A stretch of 64,000 bases of DNA, from contig NC_083674.1 in the NCBI RefSeq assembly GCF_030384665.1, forward strand, positions 434,001 through 498,000. The letters are read 5' to 3'. The position numbers and the translations under genes were made by a program. A model generated the notes under the pieces. It did not search any database. It was not told the origin of the DNA and saw only the letters and a list, made by a program, of their open reading frames with translations. The stretch comes from Lodderomyces elongisporus (taxonomy: Eukaryota; Ascomycota; Pichiomycetes; Serinales; Debaryomycetaceae). Shown here in pieces: positions 32,723 through 44,058 of the stretch; the first letter of the stretch is position 1, and every line of letters starts with the position of its first letter.

Positions 32723-33612
32723 TTAACGGTAAGATTTTTGGAATCTTGCTCTGGCACCACGACCACCGAATTTCTTTGGCTCCATTCTTCTTGAGTCAGC
32801 AACCAACAAGGTCTTGTCGTAAGCAGCAAAGATCTTCTTCAATTCGTTCTTTGAAGCTTCGTCAACGAATTTTTGGTGGTAAGCAACCAAACCCTTGGCA
32901 ATAGCTTGTCTGATAGCGTAGACTTGTGAGACGTGACCACCACCAGTGACTTTAACTCTAATGTCAATACCTTGGAATTTGTCCAAACCGACCAAGGTCA
33001 ATGGTTCGTAAACCTTGAATCTCAAGATTTCAGGTTGAACCAAGGTGATTGGAGAACCGTTGATCTTGATCAAACCTTTACCATTTTTAACGTGAGCAAC
33101 TGCAGTTGCGGTTTTCTTCTTACCGAATGTCTAAATTTCAATTTCGTTTGTTAGTAACACATTTCTCAAAATAACATTGGAATAAGAGTAGAACACGAGC
33201 AAATCACTTAAGGGAATATCCATGCTAAATGAAGATAACAAAGTAGAATACACTACCAGTTTTCTTCTCCTCGTTGTTTTATTTTATAACAGAAGATTCT
33301 CACACATTCTTTTAAAAAAAAAGGAAATAGTAAATCTTCTACCTGTGCATTCTGTATCCCTGACGATGATGGTATAAACAGGATATGATGATAATGCCAC
33401 AAATCTCGTAATTCTCTTGAACAAAAAAGACAAATTCTGACTTCAGTGCTGTCTCATCTTATAGATGTATAGGTATATCTCTGTCAATATTGGGTTTCGT
33501 GATATATGTCCCAACCACACAGTATCTTGCTCCCGTTTGCTCGTGTGCTCTACTCTGTTCTTGATAGATTCTCCATTTCATATGTACATACTTGAACAGA
33601 TTGGGTGGACAT
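32723..33612 (-). CDS. RPS16: 40S ribosomal protein S16 (uS9), two exons: complement of 32723..33130 and 33592..33612
   Basis: Exon 2 encodes nearly all of uS9: [57 protein letters not shown] and the invariant C-terminus [14 protein letters not shown]. The C-terminal Arg reaches the P-site tRNA in the small subunit. The open frame alone lacks the N-terminus. Its 5' edge is an AG acceptor at 33131-33132, giving [17 protein letters not shown]. Exon 1 (33592-33612) encodes MSTQSVQ followed by a GTATGT donor (33586-33591), and a TACTAAC branch site lies at 33150-33156. The joined protein is 142 residues, the usual yeast length, with the intron at the same place as in S. cerevisiae RPS16 genes. 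It is divergently paired with RPL13. Confidence 0.96.
33131..33591 (-). other. RPS16 intron (461 nt)
   Basis: Donor GTATGT, branch point TACTAAC at 33150-33156 and acceptor AG at 33131-33132 on the minus strand. No snoRNA C/D boxes in sense orientation were seen. Confidence 0.92.
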
Positions 33613-33953
33613 GTTTGCGGTGTTGCTAACTCTATTCGTGAACTATGGTTCTTTTCCAATCAATCCTGAAATTTTTTTTGAGGCCTATACTGAATGCGTC
33701 GTGGTGCTCGATAGTTTTTCGTTAGCAGAATTATCATTTGGTAGCGATGAAGAGGCTTTTGTAATCTCATGTACTGTGCGCGCAAGGTAGAGCAAAGAGA
33801 TTGTAGGAGCGAGAAAAGCGAGAGAAACAAAGCAAAGGAACAGAATGATGTGCTGAGGGTTTAGACCTCTTTTACACGTGATGCACTGTTTTTTTCTCTC
33901 TTTTTTTTTTTTCTCACTTACTATGTGAGAGAGACTGTGGGCATTGTTTTTTT

Positions 33954-33989
<36 letters not shown>

Positions 33990-34176
33990 GTCTGTGTCTC
34001 TCACACACTCACACTCTGTCTCTGTTACTCTCGCTCTGTGCCCTCCCTCTCATCTACGAGAATGGGTTTTTCGCACTAACACAATCAGAGTTATTGGTGG
34101 TTGGAAAAAAAAGTTACTATAGTAAGTCTGCTTTTGATTGATACCTATCTTAACCCACCAACCTTGATCCACAACA
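33613..34176. promoter_or_regulatory. Divergent RPS16/RPL13 promoter with AGGGTTT and CACGTGA motifs
   Basis: The shared upstream region carries AGGGTTT (33856-33862) and CACGTGA (33875-33881), 12 bp apart. Published work on C. albicans ribosomal-protein promoters assigns this role to Tbf1- and Cbf1-type sites; the match to the Tbf1 site is partial. A (CTCTCA)n pyrimidine tract (about 33954-33990) lies on the RPL13 side. Confidence 0.6.
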
Positions 34177-34785
34177 ATGGCTATCTCAAAGAACTTACCA
34201 TTATTGAACAACCACTTCAGAAAGCACTGGCAAGAAAGAGTCAAAGTTCACTTTGACCAAGCCGGTAAGAAAGCTTCAAGAAGACAAGCTAGATTGAGAA
34301 AAGCTGCCAAGGTTGCCCCAAAGCCTATTGACACCTTGAAGCCAGTTGTCAGAGCCCCAACTATCAAATACAACAGAAAAGTTAGAGCAGGTAGAGGATT
34401 CACATTGGCTGAGATTAAAGCTGTTGGCTTAACCCCAAAGTACGCCAGAACCATTGGTATCTCCGTTGACCACAGAAGACAAAACAAGAGCCAAGAGACT
34501 TTTGACGCTAATGTCTTGAGATTGAAGGAATACAAGTCTAAGTTGGTGATCTTCAACAAGAAGACCAAGGCTTCTGAAATTGCTGAGTACTCTCAAGTTT
34601 CAGCTTCTGCTACCTTCCCAGTTGAGCAACCAGCTGCTGAAAAGGGTACTAGAGCTGTTGAAGTTCCAGAGCAATCTGCTTACAGAACCATCAGATTGGC
34701 CAGAAACGACAAGAAGTACAAGGGTGTCAGAGAAAAGAGAGCCAGAGAAAAGGCTGAAGCTGAAGCTGAAAAGGCTAAGAAATAA
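34177..34785 (+). CDS. RPL13: 60S ribosomal protein L13 (eL13)
   Basis: The 202-residue protein starts [32 protein letters not shown] and has [28 protein letters not shown] and [30 protein letters not shown], diagnostic of eL13. It ends in an acidic/Lys-rich [16 protein letters not shown] tail. It is a structural protein of the large ribosomal subunit. Codon use is strongly biased (AGA for Arg, TTG for Leu, CCA for Pro), as expected for a highly expressed yeast gene. S. cerevisiae RPL13 genes have an intron directly after the start; here the frame is continuous and no intron is needed. Confidence 0.97.
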   Translation: MAISKNLPLLNNHFRKHWQERVKVHFDQAGKKASRRQARLRKAAKVAPKPIDTLKPVVRAPTIKYNRKVRAGRGFTLAEIKAVGLTPKYARTIGISVDHRRQNKSQETFDANVLRLKEYKSKLVIFNKKTKASEIAEYSQVSASATFPVEQPAAEKGTRAVEVPEQSAYRTIRLARNDKKYKGVREKRAREKAEAEAEKAKK

Positions 34786-35624
34786 GCAATTTAACTCATA
34801 GCAATTTAGCGGAGGACTATTGAAGATGATAGAGGATAGTGAAGTGAAGTGGAGTGTCATGGAGCTCAGTTGATGCTGGAGGCTTTCAAAGTGGAGGTTA
34901 CAATGGCTGACGCTAGCTTACAAACTCGCCACATGCACATGCACATGTTGATGTATACTAATAACTTACACCACTACACCCGCATTCTTGATTAAAAGAT
35001 TATATATATATATTTTAATACAGAGGGCAAACGATTATTTTTGGATAATCTTTCGTACATGTGACGATGTAGTTTTGTTTTTTACAATTTTTTCAAGACT
35101 TGTAATGCCGTGTTATAGCTTGAGGCATCCATGGTTTTGCTGGTTGTACAATTAATTTGTGAAAATTACTCTACAAAGTCGAAACATGAACTCTGCACAT
35201 CGCCTACCTTTGGCTAAAGTACTCTAAATTGATTAAATTAAGTGGAACAAAAAACGAAACGAAACGAAACGAAACGAAACGAAACGAAAACAATCGTAAC
35301 GTATCGTAACGTAACGTAAATTCATAAGAGATAATAGTGCTTGTAGTTCTACATGTTTACTAAATTTATATATATATATATATATATATTGCCGAATAAA
35401 CAATGCTTTCGTCTCATTAAACACGGATTTCCCCTATACATCCAATCTACTTAAAGGTATTGAACTGAAATAAAATGGAACCCGTGAGTTTCAAAAACAC
35501 TTGAAAGACACCGGTAATCCTTATTCTTTCTTTATATTATGTTGTTCTCAAATATACATTTCAATTTCTGAAAGTTGCTAAAAAAATGTACTTCCTTGAG
35601 AATCAACGTGATTGTTCATCTCGT
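34786..35624. other. Convergent intergenic, RPL13 / RPP1A
   Basis: It contains a (CGAAA)n pentamer array at about 35254-35288, followed by CGTAA/CGTAT units to 35319, and a TA repeat at about 35369-35389. No gene is seen. Confidence 0.55.
35254..35319. repeat. (ACGAA)n / (CGTAA)n pentamer array
   Basis: Seven ACGAA-type units, an interrupting AAACAATCGTAAC, then GTAAC units. It lies between convergent ribosomal-protein genes. Confidence 0.85.
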
Positions 35625-35957
35625 TTAATCGAACAAACCGAATCCCATGTCGTCGTCTGACTCTTCCTTAGCCTCCTCTTCCTTCTCTTCAGCAGCAGCA
35701 GCATCTGCACCGGCAGCGTCACCACCGGCAGCAGCAGCACCACCAGCAACAGCACCAGCAGCTGGGGCAGCAGAGAAGTTGAAGAAGAATTCCTTCAAGT
35801 CCTTACCTTCCAAAGCCTTGGAGAACAAGTCAGCCCAGATACCTTCGACTTCGACGTTGGCAGCTTTGGTTAAGGTGAGCAATTTTTCAGCGGTGATTTC
35901 GATTTCGGAATCAGCCAAGATTAAGGCGGCGTATGACAAAGCAGTTTCGGTAGACAT
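35625..35957 (-). CDS. RPP1A: 60S acidic stalk protein P1 (Rpp1 type)
   Basis: This is a 110-residue acidic P1 protein: an N-terminal helical dimerisation domain ([50 protein letters not shown] with breaks), an Ala/Gly hinge and the conserved C-terminal tail [13 protein letters not shown]. That tail contacts translation GTPases and is the P-antigen epitope. P1 pairs with P2 on uL10 to form the ribosomal stalk. The N-terminus ([18 protein letters not shown]) is P1-like, not P2-like. Choosing P1A over P1B is based on general similarity only. The upstream side has a TCACGTG plus AGGGTTT pair (36307-36335). Confidence 0.95.
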   Translation of the reverse strand: MSTETALSYAALILADSEIEITAEKLLTLTKAANVEVEGIWADLFSKALEGKDLKEFFFNFSAAPAAGAVAGGAAAAGGDAAGADAAAAEEKEEEAKEESDDDMGFGLFD

Positions 35958-36306
35958 TGTAAATGGATATGTAAACTTTGGTTATTTGGTTTAACTAGAG
36001 ATAATCGATTTAAGCTGAGCAGACTATTTCTTAGTTGTGGTTAGACGGTAAGAGAGGGAAAGAGAGAAGAGGAGGAGAAGCAGGAGGCTCTCAACTCTGT
36101 TTGCGTGCTTACAGGATGTTCTGCTCCAGTGTTTTTTTTTTTTCAGCAGGCTAGTGGGTGGTGGGGCGAGAGAGTGTGTGAGAGAGTGTGTGAGAGTGTG
36201 AGAGGAGGGGGGGAAGGATAGTAGGTGCGCGTAATCGTTAGCTTTTTTGAAAAAAAAAAAATAAAAAAAATAAAAAAATAGAAGAATGAGGTTTGTACAT
36301 GTAAGA

Positions 36307-36335
36307 TCACGTGTAAATTATTTAAATCAGGGTTT
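36307..36335 (-). promoter_or_regulatory. Cbf1/Tbf1-like motif pair upstream of RPP1A
   Basis: TCACGTG at 36307-36313 and AGGGTTT at 36329-36335, about 350 bp upstream of the RPP1A start. The same pair in similar spacing occurs between RPS16 and RPL13. Confidence 0.5.
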
Positions 36336-37524
36336 TCAAAGGTAGCGTTTGGGTAATTTCGCAGCCATAACCAAAACAGGCGGTTTGTATGGTTGGCTCA
36401 TAATAAATAATTATGACCAAGGCTCGATTTCTTTCTTGATATCTAAGCGATACTGGCTTGTATTGTCGTTGCGACAAGAAAAGTGGGAAGAGAGTAAGAA
36501 GATTGAGATCCTAGGTAACAATTGGCAAGTGCATTGTAAACAAATTTGAACTTATGAATTGGAAGAGGAAATGTTTTTTTGATTCTCTAGCGACATTAAG
36601 CAAGTCTTTTATTTTTTAATTTATAATTTTTTTTGTAATTTTGAATGACTTATAAACCAAAATTATATGCGTTAAAATGGCTTGTTTGCAAAAATAAAAA
36701 GGAATGGCTTTCAAACCACTTAGAAAAAAAAAATCTAGCATATTTTATTCTAACTTTAAGTAAAGACAAGAGTGAACAAATGAACTTGTACGATTAACAA
36801 TGATTGTTGGCAAGATGTAGAAAAGTGTATTTGGATTGAGAGAATGCAAAGAGAATACGGGATTGGTGCTATGAAAAGAAAAACAGAAGAAAGAATAGCA
36901 TTGGTTAGGTTGCAAAACTTTGTACTTTGAAGCCAAAGTGAATATTGCGTAAATCTCCTTGGTAGTCAGTAAGAGGAAAATTAAGGTCACATGGGTATGA
37001 AGATTACGGCTTTTACTATAATATATCTAATTTATCTTACTTTTTCCATTCCTCTTTCGCCTTTCGCCCTTCGCCTTTCGCCTTTCGCCTTTCGCCCTTC
37101 GCCTTTCGCCTTTTACCCTTTTCTCTTGTACATTCGTATGCTTCAACTGCAATTTTGTGCGTGTGTGTGTGTGTGTTTTTTTTTTTTCTTATTCGATATT
37201 TTTCTTTCCGGCGGTATGCGAGAAAGGGTATCAATATTCTTTTATATCCTATTCCCACCAATTGATAATGTTTGGTTTATTTTGCCTCCTCTTTCTTTCG
37301 TATCTTTTCTACTACAACATGAGATTAAACTATAAAGTATAACTATGATGGATTGTGCAGAGATGTAGTACTAAATACTAAAAGTTTTTAGAAACACTCG
37401 AAATGAGTTTTTCATTCATTCATTCATTCTTTCATTCTTTCGTTCTACTTTTCTTTGCTTTGATCAACACTTGGCACTAACCATAGGGCATGAGGTTGGT
37501 AATGGCAAGTGAAAAACTAAATGG

Positions 37525-37529
<5 letters not shown>

Positions 37530-37575
<46 letters not shown>
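37530..37575. repeat. (GA)n microsatellite
   Basis: 46 bp of uninterrupted GA dinucleotide in the RPP1A-XOG1 interval. Confidence 0.95.
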
Positions 37576-37578
<3 letters not shown>

Positions 37579-39560
37579 GGGTGAGTTGGTTGTGGGAGTG
37601 GAGAGAATGATGACTACATTTGGGTATCTCCACTTTTATAAGATTTCCTCGCCCTTCCTCAAGATTGGTTTTGTGTTGTGAAAGGAGTAGGTTTTCGTAT
37701 CAAAACGAAAGCCTTATCTAAGCAAAGGCACAAATCTAAGCCGAAGTCTAAGCCCAAGCCCAAGTACAAGTACAAGTACAAGTACAAGTACAAAGTCTTT
37801 AAGCTAATACTTTAAAATCGCATTTAAGACCAGGAAAGAGACCAAAATCACACCATCTACACTGTCCTCTCTGTTGCATAGTTTATATTCTCCAAGGTGT
37901 TTTCGCACCCTTGTCCCAACTCTTGCTTTGGCGCTTTCTTTCTTCTTTTTTATTTTTTATTTTTCTTTACAAAACTACTAAATTTCCGTTTTAGATAAAG
38001 CACAATTACTTTTTGAAATTTTTGAAAATTTAGCTGACCAAGCTTTATCTCTTGTGTGAAATTTCTCTTACACAGATATGTAACCTGGGTTTTCCACTTT
38101 TCAAAGCTGTGAACTGAAGAATAGTAAAAAAGTGACAAAGAAAAGAAAGAAAGAGAAAAAAAAAGAAAGAAGAAGAAGTAGATGGGAAAGGACAATAGCT
38201 GAGTTGGTGGAGTTGATTGGGTACTATTGTCGGAATCTCCAGACTCTCCACACTACAATTCAAAATAAATAAAAAAATTAAAAAAGCAAAAACTACAAAT
38301 TCAAGTTTTTGAGATCTGATAGTCTTTGTGTGTAATTAAAGGACCAAAAGAAAATAGCAACCGGTAAGCAGTTGCAAGGGGTAGCAATGTCCCTCCTTTC
38401 CTTTTGGATCCTGTGCTCTGTGCTCTGTGCTCTGCCTTCCGCCTTCTGCTTTGCGCCTTCCCAAATGCATTGAATAATTAATTGATTTTGTGGCTCACTC
38501 TCAAAACTTGAATTTTCCTTTATTTCTTTACTTCTTTTTGACTCAAAAAAATAAAGAAAATTACTTGTTGTATTTTCTGTTTATTATTTATCTTCAAGTA
38601 TTCTGGTATTCCATAAAAGTTTCCTTTTGCATGATAATTGGGTTATCATATATCATCCAGTGCAATGGTGAGAGGAAAAGGTACGTTTACGGAAAGTGCT
38701 TACTGGACGTGGCTGGCTTTGATTACGAAACAAAAGAACGAGGAAAAGAGAAACATCATAACCATTGAGAAGGACAAAAAAAAAACACAACAACATAATA
38801 TATCAACACAAGTGTTGAAATTTCAAAAAGAAACAAATGTGCTAGAAGCTAGGGGGTTGACTGTCGTATGAAGTCTCTTTGTTTTGCTTTGTCGTTTCCC
38901 ATAAACTTAGATGGGTTTATTTAAAATTATTTTTATTAGTTATTTATTAGTAAATTGTTTATTAGTAAATTATTTATTTATTTTAATTTTTTTTTTCTTT
39001 GTAAACAGATTTTGTATGTGGTTCAATAATAGGTTCTTGATGGGCCAATGAATTGAAAGTGGGCAGATCCATGGCTCTTTCTAGCACCCTCCTTTCACAA
39101 AATACAAACCCACAAAAAAGAGAAGATACAAGATAAAAAGGGAAAAGGAAAAGGAAAAGGAAAAGGAATATCCTTCAGCAAAGAGGGTGTCTTTTCCGTC
39201 TCTTGCTCTCCACCACCACTACCACTACCACCATCCCCCCTTTCCTAAAACACATACAAACTACTACGTCTCCCCTTCCTCTCCTTTTAAAAGAAATTCT
39301 TTGGTTTCTTTTTTCATCATTATAGTGATAAGTATATGTGTCCACAGTGATGTAGGTATACCTTTTGTATTAGAAGATAATATGTAGGAATGGTTATGTC
39401 CGTGAGTCAAAACTAACAACAAGAATAGAGACAATAAGAGACAAAGAGAGAGAAGGAGAGATGTGCGTGGCATTAAGTGTGTGGGTGTTACATCAACTGA
39501 AACGCCAATTCTCTGCAAATTGTTGTTTGGGAAAGGGAGGACAATAGACTTCATTTGGGG

Positions 39561-39609
39561 ATTGACTATTGACTATTGACTATAGACTATAGACTATAGA
39601 CTATAGACT
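39561..39609. repeat. GACTATT/GACTATA heptamer array
   Basis: Six to seven tandem heptamers: the first copies GACTATT, the later ones GACTATA. Confidence 0.9.
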
Positions 39610-41026
39610 GTTGTTGTTGTTGATGTTGATGTTTTGTGTTACTATTAATACATTTCTGTGCTCACCATAAATGATAGCAGGTGTTGCATTAGTACACACC
39701 TTCCCCCCCTTTAGACAAAAGAAAAAAAGAAGAAGAAGTACAATAATTATTCCGAACGGATAAGGAGTAGCCCACACAAGTGGATAATGGTGGTGGTGGT
39801 GCTACTACTAGTATTACTAACAACACCACCACCACTATCACTACAACCAATAGTCTCTACTTCCTAGTTTAACCACTATTGTTCAAGTGCCTCTCTCTCC
39901 ATTCCGCAGCAAATAAGAGAGTAAAAAAAAATAAATAATAAATAAAAAACAAAAAAAGAACAGAATTCAATATGCAGTAGGCCACAGGTATTGGTTGATA
40001 GGAAAGTATATATAAATGGGTGATTCTTTTCAAGTATTTATAACCTACACTTGCCCAGATTATCTTTCTCTTCTTTCTCTTCTTTCTCTTCCTCTTCCTC
40101 CTCTTCCTTCTCTTTTACAATTACAAATACTTGTTTCATTCACTTCAACAATCGTTATAGATTCCTTCTCAATCGTTACACCTTGTTTCATTTTTGCTTC
40201 TGAAATTTTAGACGCGTACATTAGATTGCATTTCACTTTAGATAAATACATACGTACACACACACACAAACATACAAGTTTTTTGAAAGGGGTAGAGTAA
40301 GATATCAGGCAGAAACCTCCACATTGTTTATTCTTTTTTCTTTTTTATTCATTTAATTTTGCTATTGACAAATTATAGAGAAACTATAGAGAAAGCCTTT
40401 CCCTTTATCACAAAAAGAAGAAGACCACAAAACCGAAACACACACACACAAAAAAAAAGAAATTGAACAACAACACTAGAAAATAAAAGCACCAAGCTTT
40501 ATTCCAATAATAGAGAATAAAGAATAAAGAATAGAGCATAAAGGCAGAAATTTAATTTTTGTTCTCTCTCTTTTTGTTCTTCTTCAAACAAGAAAAAGTA
40601 TCAACTACAAGGTTATTTTTTTCTTTTTTGTATAAATACATTAAAGAGTTTCCTGCTTTATTTATAAAAGAACCATTAAGGACTTCTTGATTTCAGACCA
40701 GACTAGACTTTACCAGATTAACTAGATTGAACTAGACTGGAACCAGTTATTGCCAACCTTTGAATAATTTTATTTTTAACTTTTTGCTTTCAATTTTTTT
40801 TTTTTTTAATTTTTTTCGTCATTTTCATTTCCAATTTCCAATTTCGGTTACAAAATTCTGTCAGAGCCTTTGCAGCCGTACCCATTATAAGATAAGACAC
40901 TAGGGACAAGTTTAAACCAAACAAACAAAATCAAGAAAAGAAAAGCCACAAATTTTATTTCAAACTTTTTTTTTTTGCACCCATTTTAAAAACTATCTGA
41001 GTTAAAACCATACAAGGGAAAAAAAA

Positions 41027-42310
41027 ATGAAGGTTCAGTTTTTTGCAATACTAGCAATATTTATTGCTTTGCTAGATGCATTGATTATTAAGAGACAAGA
41101 TGAAGGCAACTCGGCTTCATTGGACTCGGCCAACAGCAATCTCAAGAGTAAAAGACAAGCTTGGGACTACCAAAATGACATTACACGTGGTTTAAACCTT
41201 GGTGGATGGTTTGTTCTTGAACCATATATCACACCCTCATTGTTTGGCACTTGGTTGTTTCCTGAAAATACACCAGTTGACGAGTACCACTTTACAAAGC
41301 AATTGGGCAAAGATGCTGCACTGCAAGTTTTGAACCAACACTGGTCGACTTGGATCACTGAAGATGATTTTCAGCAAATTAGCTATTTGGGCATCAATAT
41401 GGTTCGTATCCCTATTGGATACTGGGCATTTCAATTGTTGGATAATGACCCATATGTACAAGGACAAGTTGAATACCTCGACAAGGCTTTGGAATGGGCT
41501 AGAACTCATGGCCTCAAGGTTTGGGTTGATCTCCACGGTGCGCCAGGTTCGCAAAATGGATTTGACAATTCAGGATTGAGAGATCATTATGAATGGCAGA
41601 ATGGCAATAATGTACAAGTTACTTTGGATGTGCTAAATACAATTTTCCAGAAGTATGGAGGTGACGAATATGCAGATGTCGTTAGTGGTATCGAATTGAT
41701 TAATGAACCCTTGGGACCAGCACTCGATATGGATGCAATTAAACAATTTTACCAAGATGGATACTCTGCGTTGCGTAATACTGGCTCGTCAACTCCAGTG
41801 ATTATCCACGATGCTTTCCAATCATTGGGCTACTGGAATAACTTTTTACAAACTTCAAATTCGGTGTGGAATGTTGTGATTGACCACCACCACTACCAGG
41901 TTTTCTCTGCTGGTGAATTGCAACGCAGTATTGATGAACATGTCTCGACAGCTTGCAATTGGGGCTGGAACACCAAGAAGGAATCACACTGGACAGTGGC
42001 TGGCGAATGGTCTGCCGCTTTAACCGACTGTGCCCCATGGCTCAATGGTGTAGGAAGAGGTGCTAGATTTACTGGTGACTATGACAATTCGCCATATATT
42101 GGATCATGTGACTCCTTGGATACTGGTAATATGAGGAGATATATTGAAGCGCAATTGGATGCCTTTGAGTATAATGGTGGATGGATCTTTTGGAACTGGA
42201 AAACTGAGGATGCCCTCGAATGGGATTTCCAAAAGTTGACGTTTCAAGGCATTTTCCCTCAACCATTAACAGATAGGCAATATCCAAACCAATGTAACTT
42301 TAATTCATAA
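41027..42310 (+). CDS. XOG1: Secreted exo-1,3-beta-glucanase (GH5 family 9)
   Basis: The 427-residue pre-pro-enzyme has a hydrophobic signal peptide (residues 1-19) and two Lys-Arg sites (residues 22-23 and 42-43). The second lies just before AWDYQND, the expected Kex2 processing site and mature N-terminus. The GH5 landmarks are present: [16 protein letters not shown], the acid/base Glu in ELINEPLG (E227), the nucleophile Glu in [12 protein letters not shown] (E327) and the C-terminal [15 protein letters not shown]. Family members hydrolyse or transglycosylate cell-wall beta-1,3-glucan. The closest named type is C. albicans Xog1 / S. cerevisiae Exg1. The long A-rich leader and 5-kb upstream region are unusual. 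All catalytic residues are intact. Confidence 0.96.
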   Translation: MKVQFFAILAIFIALLDALIIKRQDEGNSASLDSANSNLKSKRQAWDYQNDITRGLNLGGWFVLEPYITPSLFGTWLFPENTPVDEYHFTKQLGKDAALQVLNQHWSTWITEDDFQQISYLGINMVRIPIGYWAFQLLDNDPYVQGQVEYLDKALEWARTHGLKVWVDLHGAPGSQNGFDNSGLRDHYEWQNGNNVQVTLDVLNTIFQKYGGDEYADVVSGIELINEPLGPALDMDAIKQFYQDGYSALRNTGSSTPVIIHDAFQSLGYWNNFLQTSNSVWNVVIDHHHYQVFSAGELQRSIDEHVSTACNWGWNTKKESHWTVAGEWSAALTDCAPWLNGVGRGARFTGDYDNSPYIGSCDSLDTGNMRRYIEAQLDAFEYNGGWIFWNWKTEDALEWDFQKLTFQGIFPQPLTDRQYPNQCNFNS

Positions 42311-43247
42311 ACTAGGGAGCAAAAAGAATATACACACACACGCAAACACATTTAATAGTTTGTATAATTTCGTACCTTGCTTGATTTCATAAATGTACCA
42401 TTTTCGATTTCCATTTTTCTGTATTAAGTTTTTTTAGATTTTTATTTTTCCGCGTTTTTCTCTGCAATTTTTTATTTTATTTTTTTTTTTTTTTTTTTTG
42501 TGTTGTTTGCGAAACATTTGCATTTGAAATCGGTGCTGCAAGCGCATCCAAGCGCATGAAACGATTGAGGGCAAAAAAGAAAAACCGCTTAAAAAGATTT
42601 GCAAGGAAATGACGGAGTGATCGGGTGTATGGGGGGGGGATGAGAACGATGAAGACGTGACAACTGCAACAACAAAAAACATTGATTTTCAAGGTTGTAA
42701 TTGCAGATGCATCTACTGATACAGTAACAAATTGGCCCAATTCTGCAAAAAAAAGAAAAAGATTATGTTAGATGTCAACGGGTGCATCGCGAGAAAAGAG
42801 CCTACAGTTGGTTGTTTCATTCCTTTTCTTTTTTTTTTTCTCTCATATTAACACGACACACAGGGCTCGGAGGTACTGGGCACAGGGCACATGATACTTT
42901 TGCTCCTTACTTTTTTGATGTTTCTCAGAGGAAAATGGATATAGGGAATAGAGGACAAGACGCGGAAGCAAATCTGAAGAGGAAGGGTAAAAGATAAATA
43001 GAAGGGCAAAGGAGGAGGAGAAGGGGCTTGGGCACAAGGCACGAGTGGAGAATAACTAATCAATAATATATATATACTTATATATACTTATATCTGATAG
43101 AGCAAGGAGAGAAGGTGCCTATTGTTTTTCTATTGTTTGGAAGTTGCGTGGATCTGCCAGCAAACTTATTACACCAAACCCTATTGTTTAAAATACAAGT
43201 TTCATTCAATTTCATTTCATCTACTTTTCAATTCCTGTTGTTCTTTG

Positions 43248-43280
<33 letters not shown>

Positions 43281-43543
43281 TCACTCACTCACTCTATGCA
43301 GTGGTTGACGATATCATCTTAAATTAGAAACATTCCCAACACGGGAAACGGAATGCTCAAACGAGAACTGAGTTAGTTCTGGGTGTGCATGTGTGTATAG
43401 AGGAAACTGTATGATGAAGTAATGAGAATCCTTTTTTGTATTTTTCTGTTTTGATTTGATTTGTTTTGTCTGTTACTTTTTCTTTTGTTACTTCGATGAT
43501 GTAAAAATTTGCATTTTCGCGTATTGATAAAAAACTCAGGAGG
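42311..43543. other. Intergenic between XOG1 and the retrotransposon
   Basis: It contains a T run at 42480-42499, a (CT)n stretch at about 43249-43271 and TATATACT repeats near 43065-43090. No gene and no tRNA is visible, although Ty3-type elements often sit near tRNA genes. Confidence 0.5.
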
Positions 43544-44004
43544 TGTCACATAGCAACGTTACTCAACGTAAGTGTGCGACTGCTGTGCACTAGGTTATCG
43601 CTACCTGCTCACTAGTACCAGCTATTCTATTTACAACCTAACTGGCTATATTCTGACTAAGTGATTTCGTAACTGTTCTTACCATGATCATGGTATGGTG
43701 TTTAAGTGTAAGAAGTAAATTGTCTCATACAATACTCAAGTGAAGGGAATTAGTAGAGTGGCCATTCTCTACCAATATTCACTGATTTGCGTTATACTTG
43801 TTGTGACCGTAAAATGTGTTATTTATCGATAATTCTATACAATTTGATAGAAGTCTAGAGTGCGACTTCTACCCACTATTTATATCCTTCTATACTAACT
43901 TAATTTGTTTGTTCTCTCATTACCCTGAATAATTGGTAATGACACTAATTTCTGTTTCACAGAAATGATGGCATAATGCGACTTACTTAAGTCGCTATGT
44001 GACA
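43544..44004 (-). repeat. LTR (3' LTR in element sense)
   Basis: 461 bp with 11-bp terminal inverted repeats TGTCACATAGC/GCTATGTGACA. It contains a 16-bp perfect palindrome (TACCATGATCATGGTA, 43680-43695) and an inverted repeat GCGACTT/AAGTCGC at 43978-43995. Confidence 0.96.
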
Positions 44005-44018
44005 TTCCTCCCCCCTCT
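44005..44018 (-). other. Polypurine tract of the retrotransposon
   Basis: In element sense AGAGGGGGGAGGAA directly abuts the TG of the 3' LTR, the expected plus-strand primer. Confidence 0.85.
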
Positions 44019-44056
44019 ACGAAGAAGGTAGGTGTAACTCTTGGATCTTTGAATCT

Positions 44057-44058
<2 letters not shown>

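Larger units (their letters stand above)
35958..41026. other. 5-kb gene-poor region between RPP1A and XOG1
   Basis: The divergent upstream regions of RPP1A and XOG1 span 5069 bp with no credible gene. Visible content is mainly low-complexity: a CTTTCGC heptamer array (about 37056-37112), a (GA)n tract (37530-37575), AAGTAC-type hexamers (about 37737-37795), GTGCTCT units near 38410, GACTATA/GACTATT heptamers (about 39561-39609), GGTGGT/ACCACC clusters near 39790-39835 and many A or T runs near 40300-41020. The ORFs here are short, AT-driven or repeat-driven and show no domains. It could be a large regulatory region, an unannotated non-coding RNA locus or decayed sequence. Confidence 0.6.

Noticed and set aside
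33131..33591. Intronic snoRNA in RPS16
   Set aside because: No C box (RTGATGA) with a paired D box in sense orientation.
37640..37815. Lys-rich open frame (KPKSKPKPKYKYKY type)
   Set aside because: No ATG in frame and no convincing splice acceptor with branch point; explained by an AAGTAC-type hexamer array.
38638..38871. Possible small spliced gene, ATG GTG AGA ... with a GTACGT donor-like site
   Set aside because: No TACTAAC branch site or matching downstream exon with family similarity.
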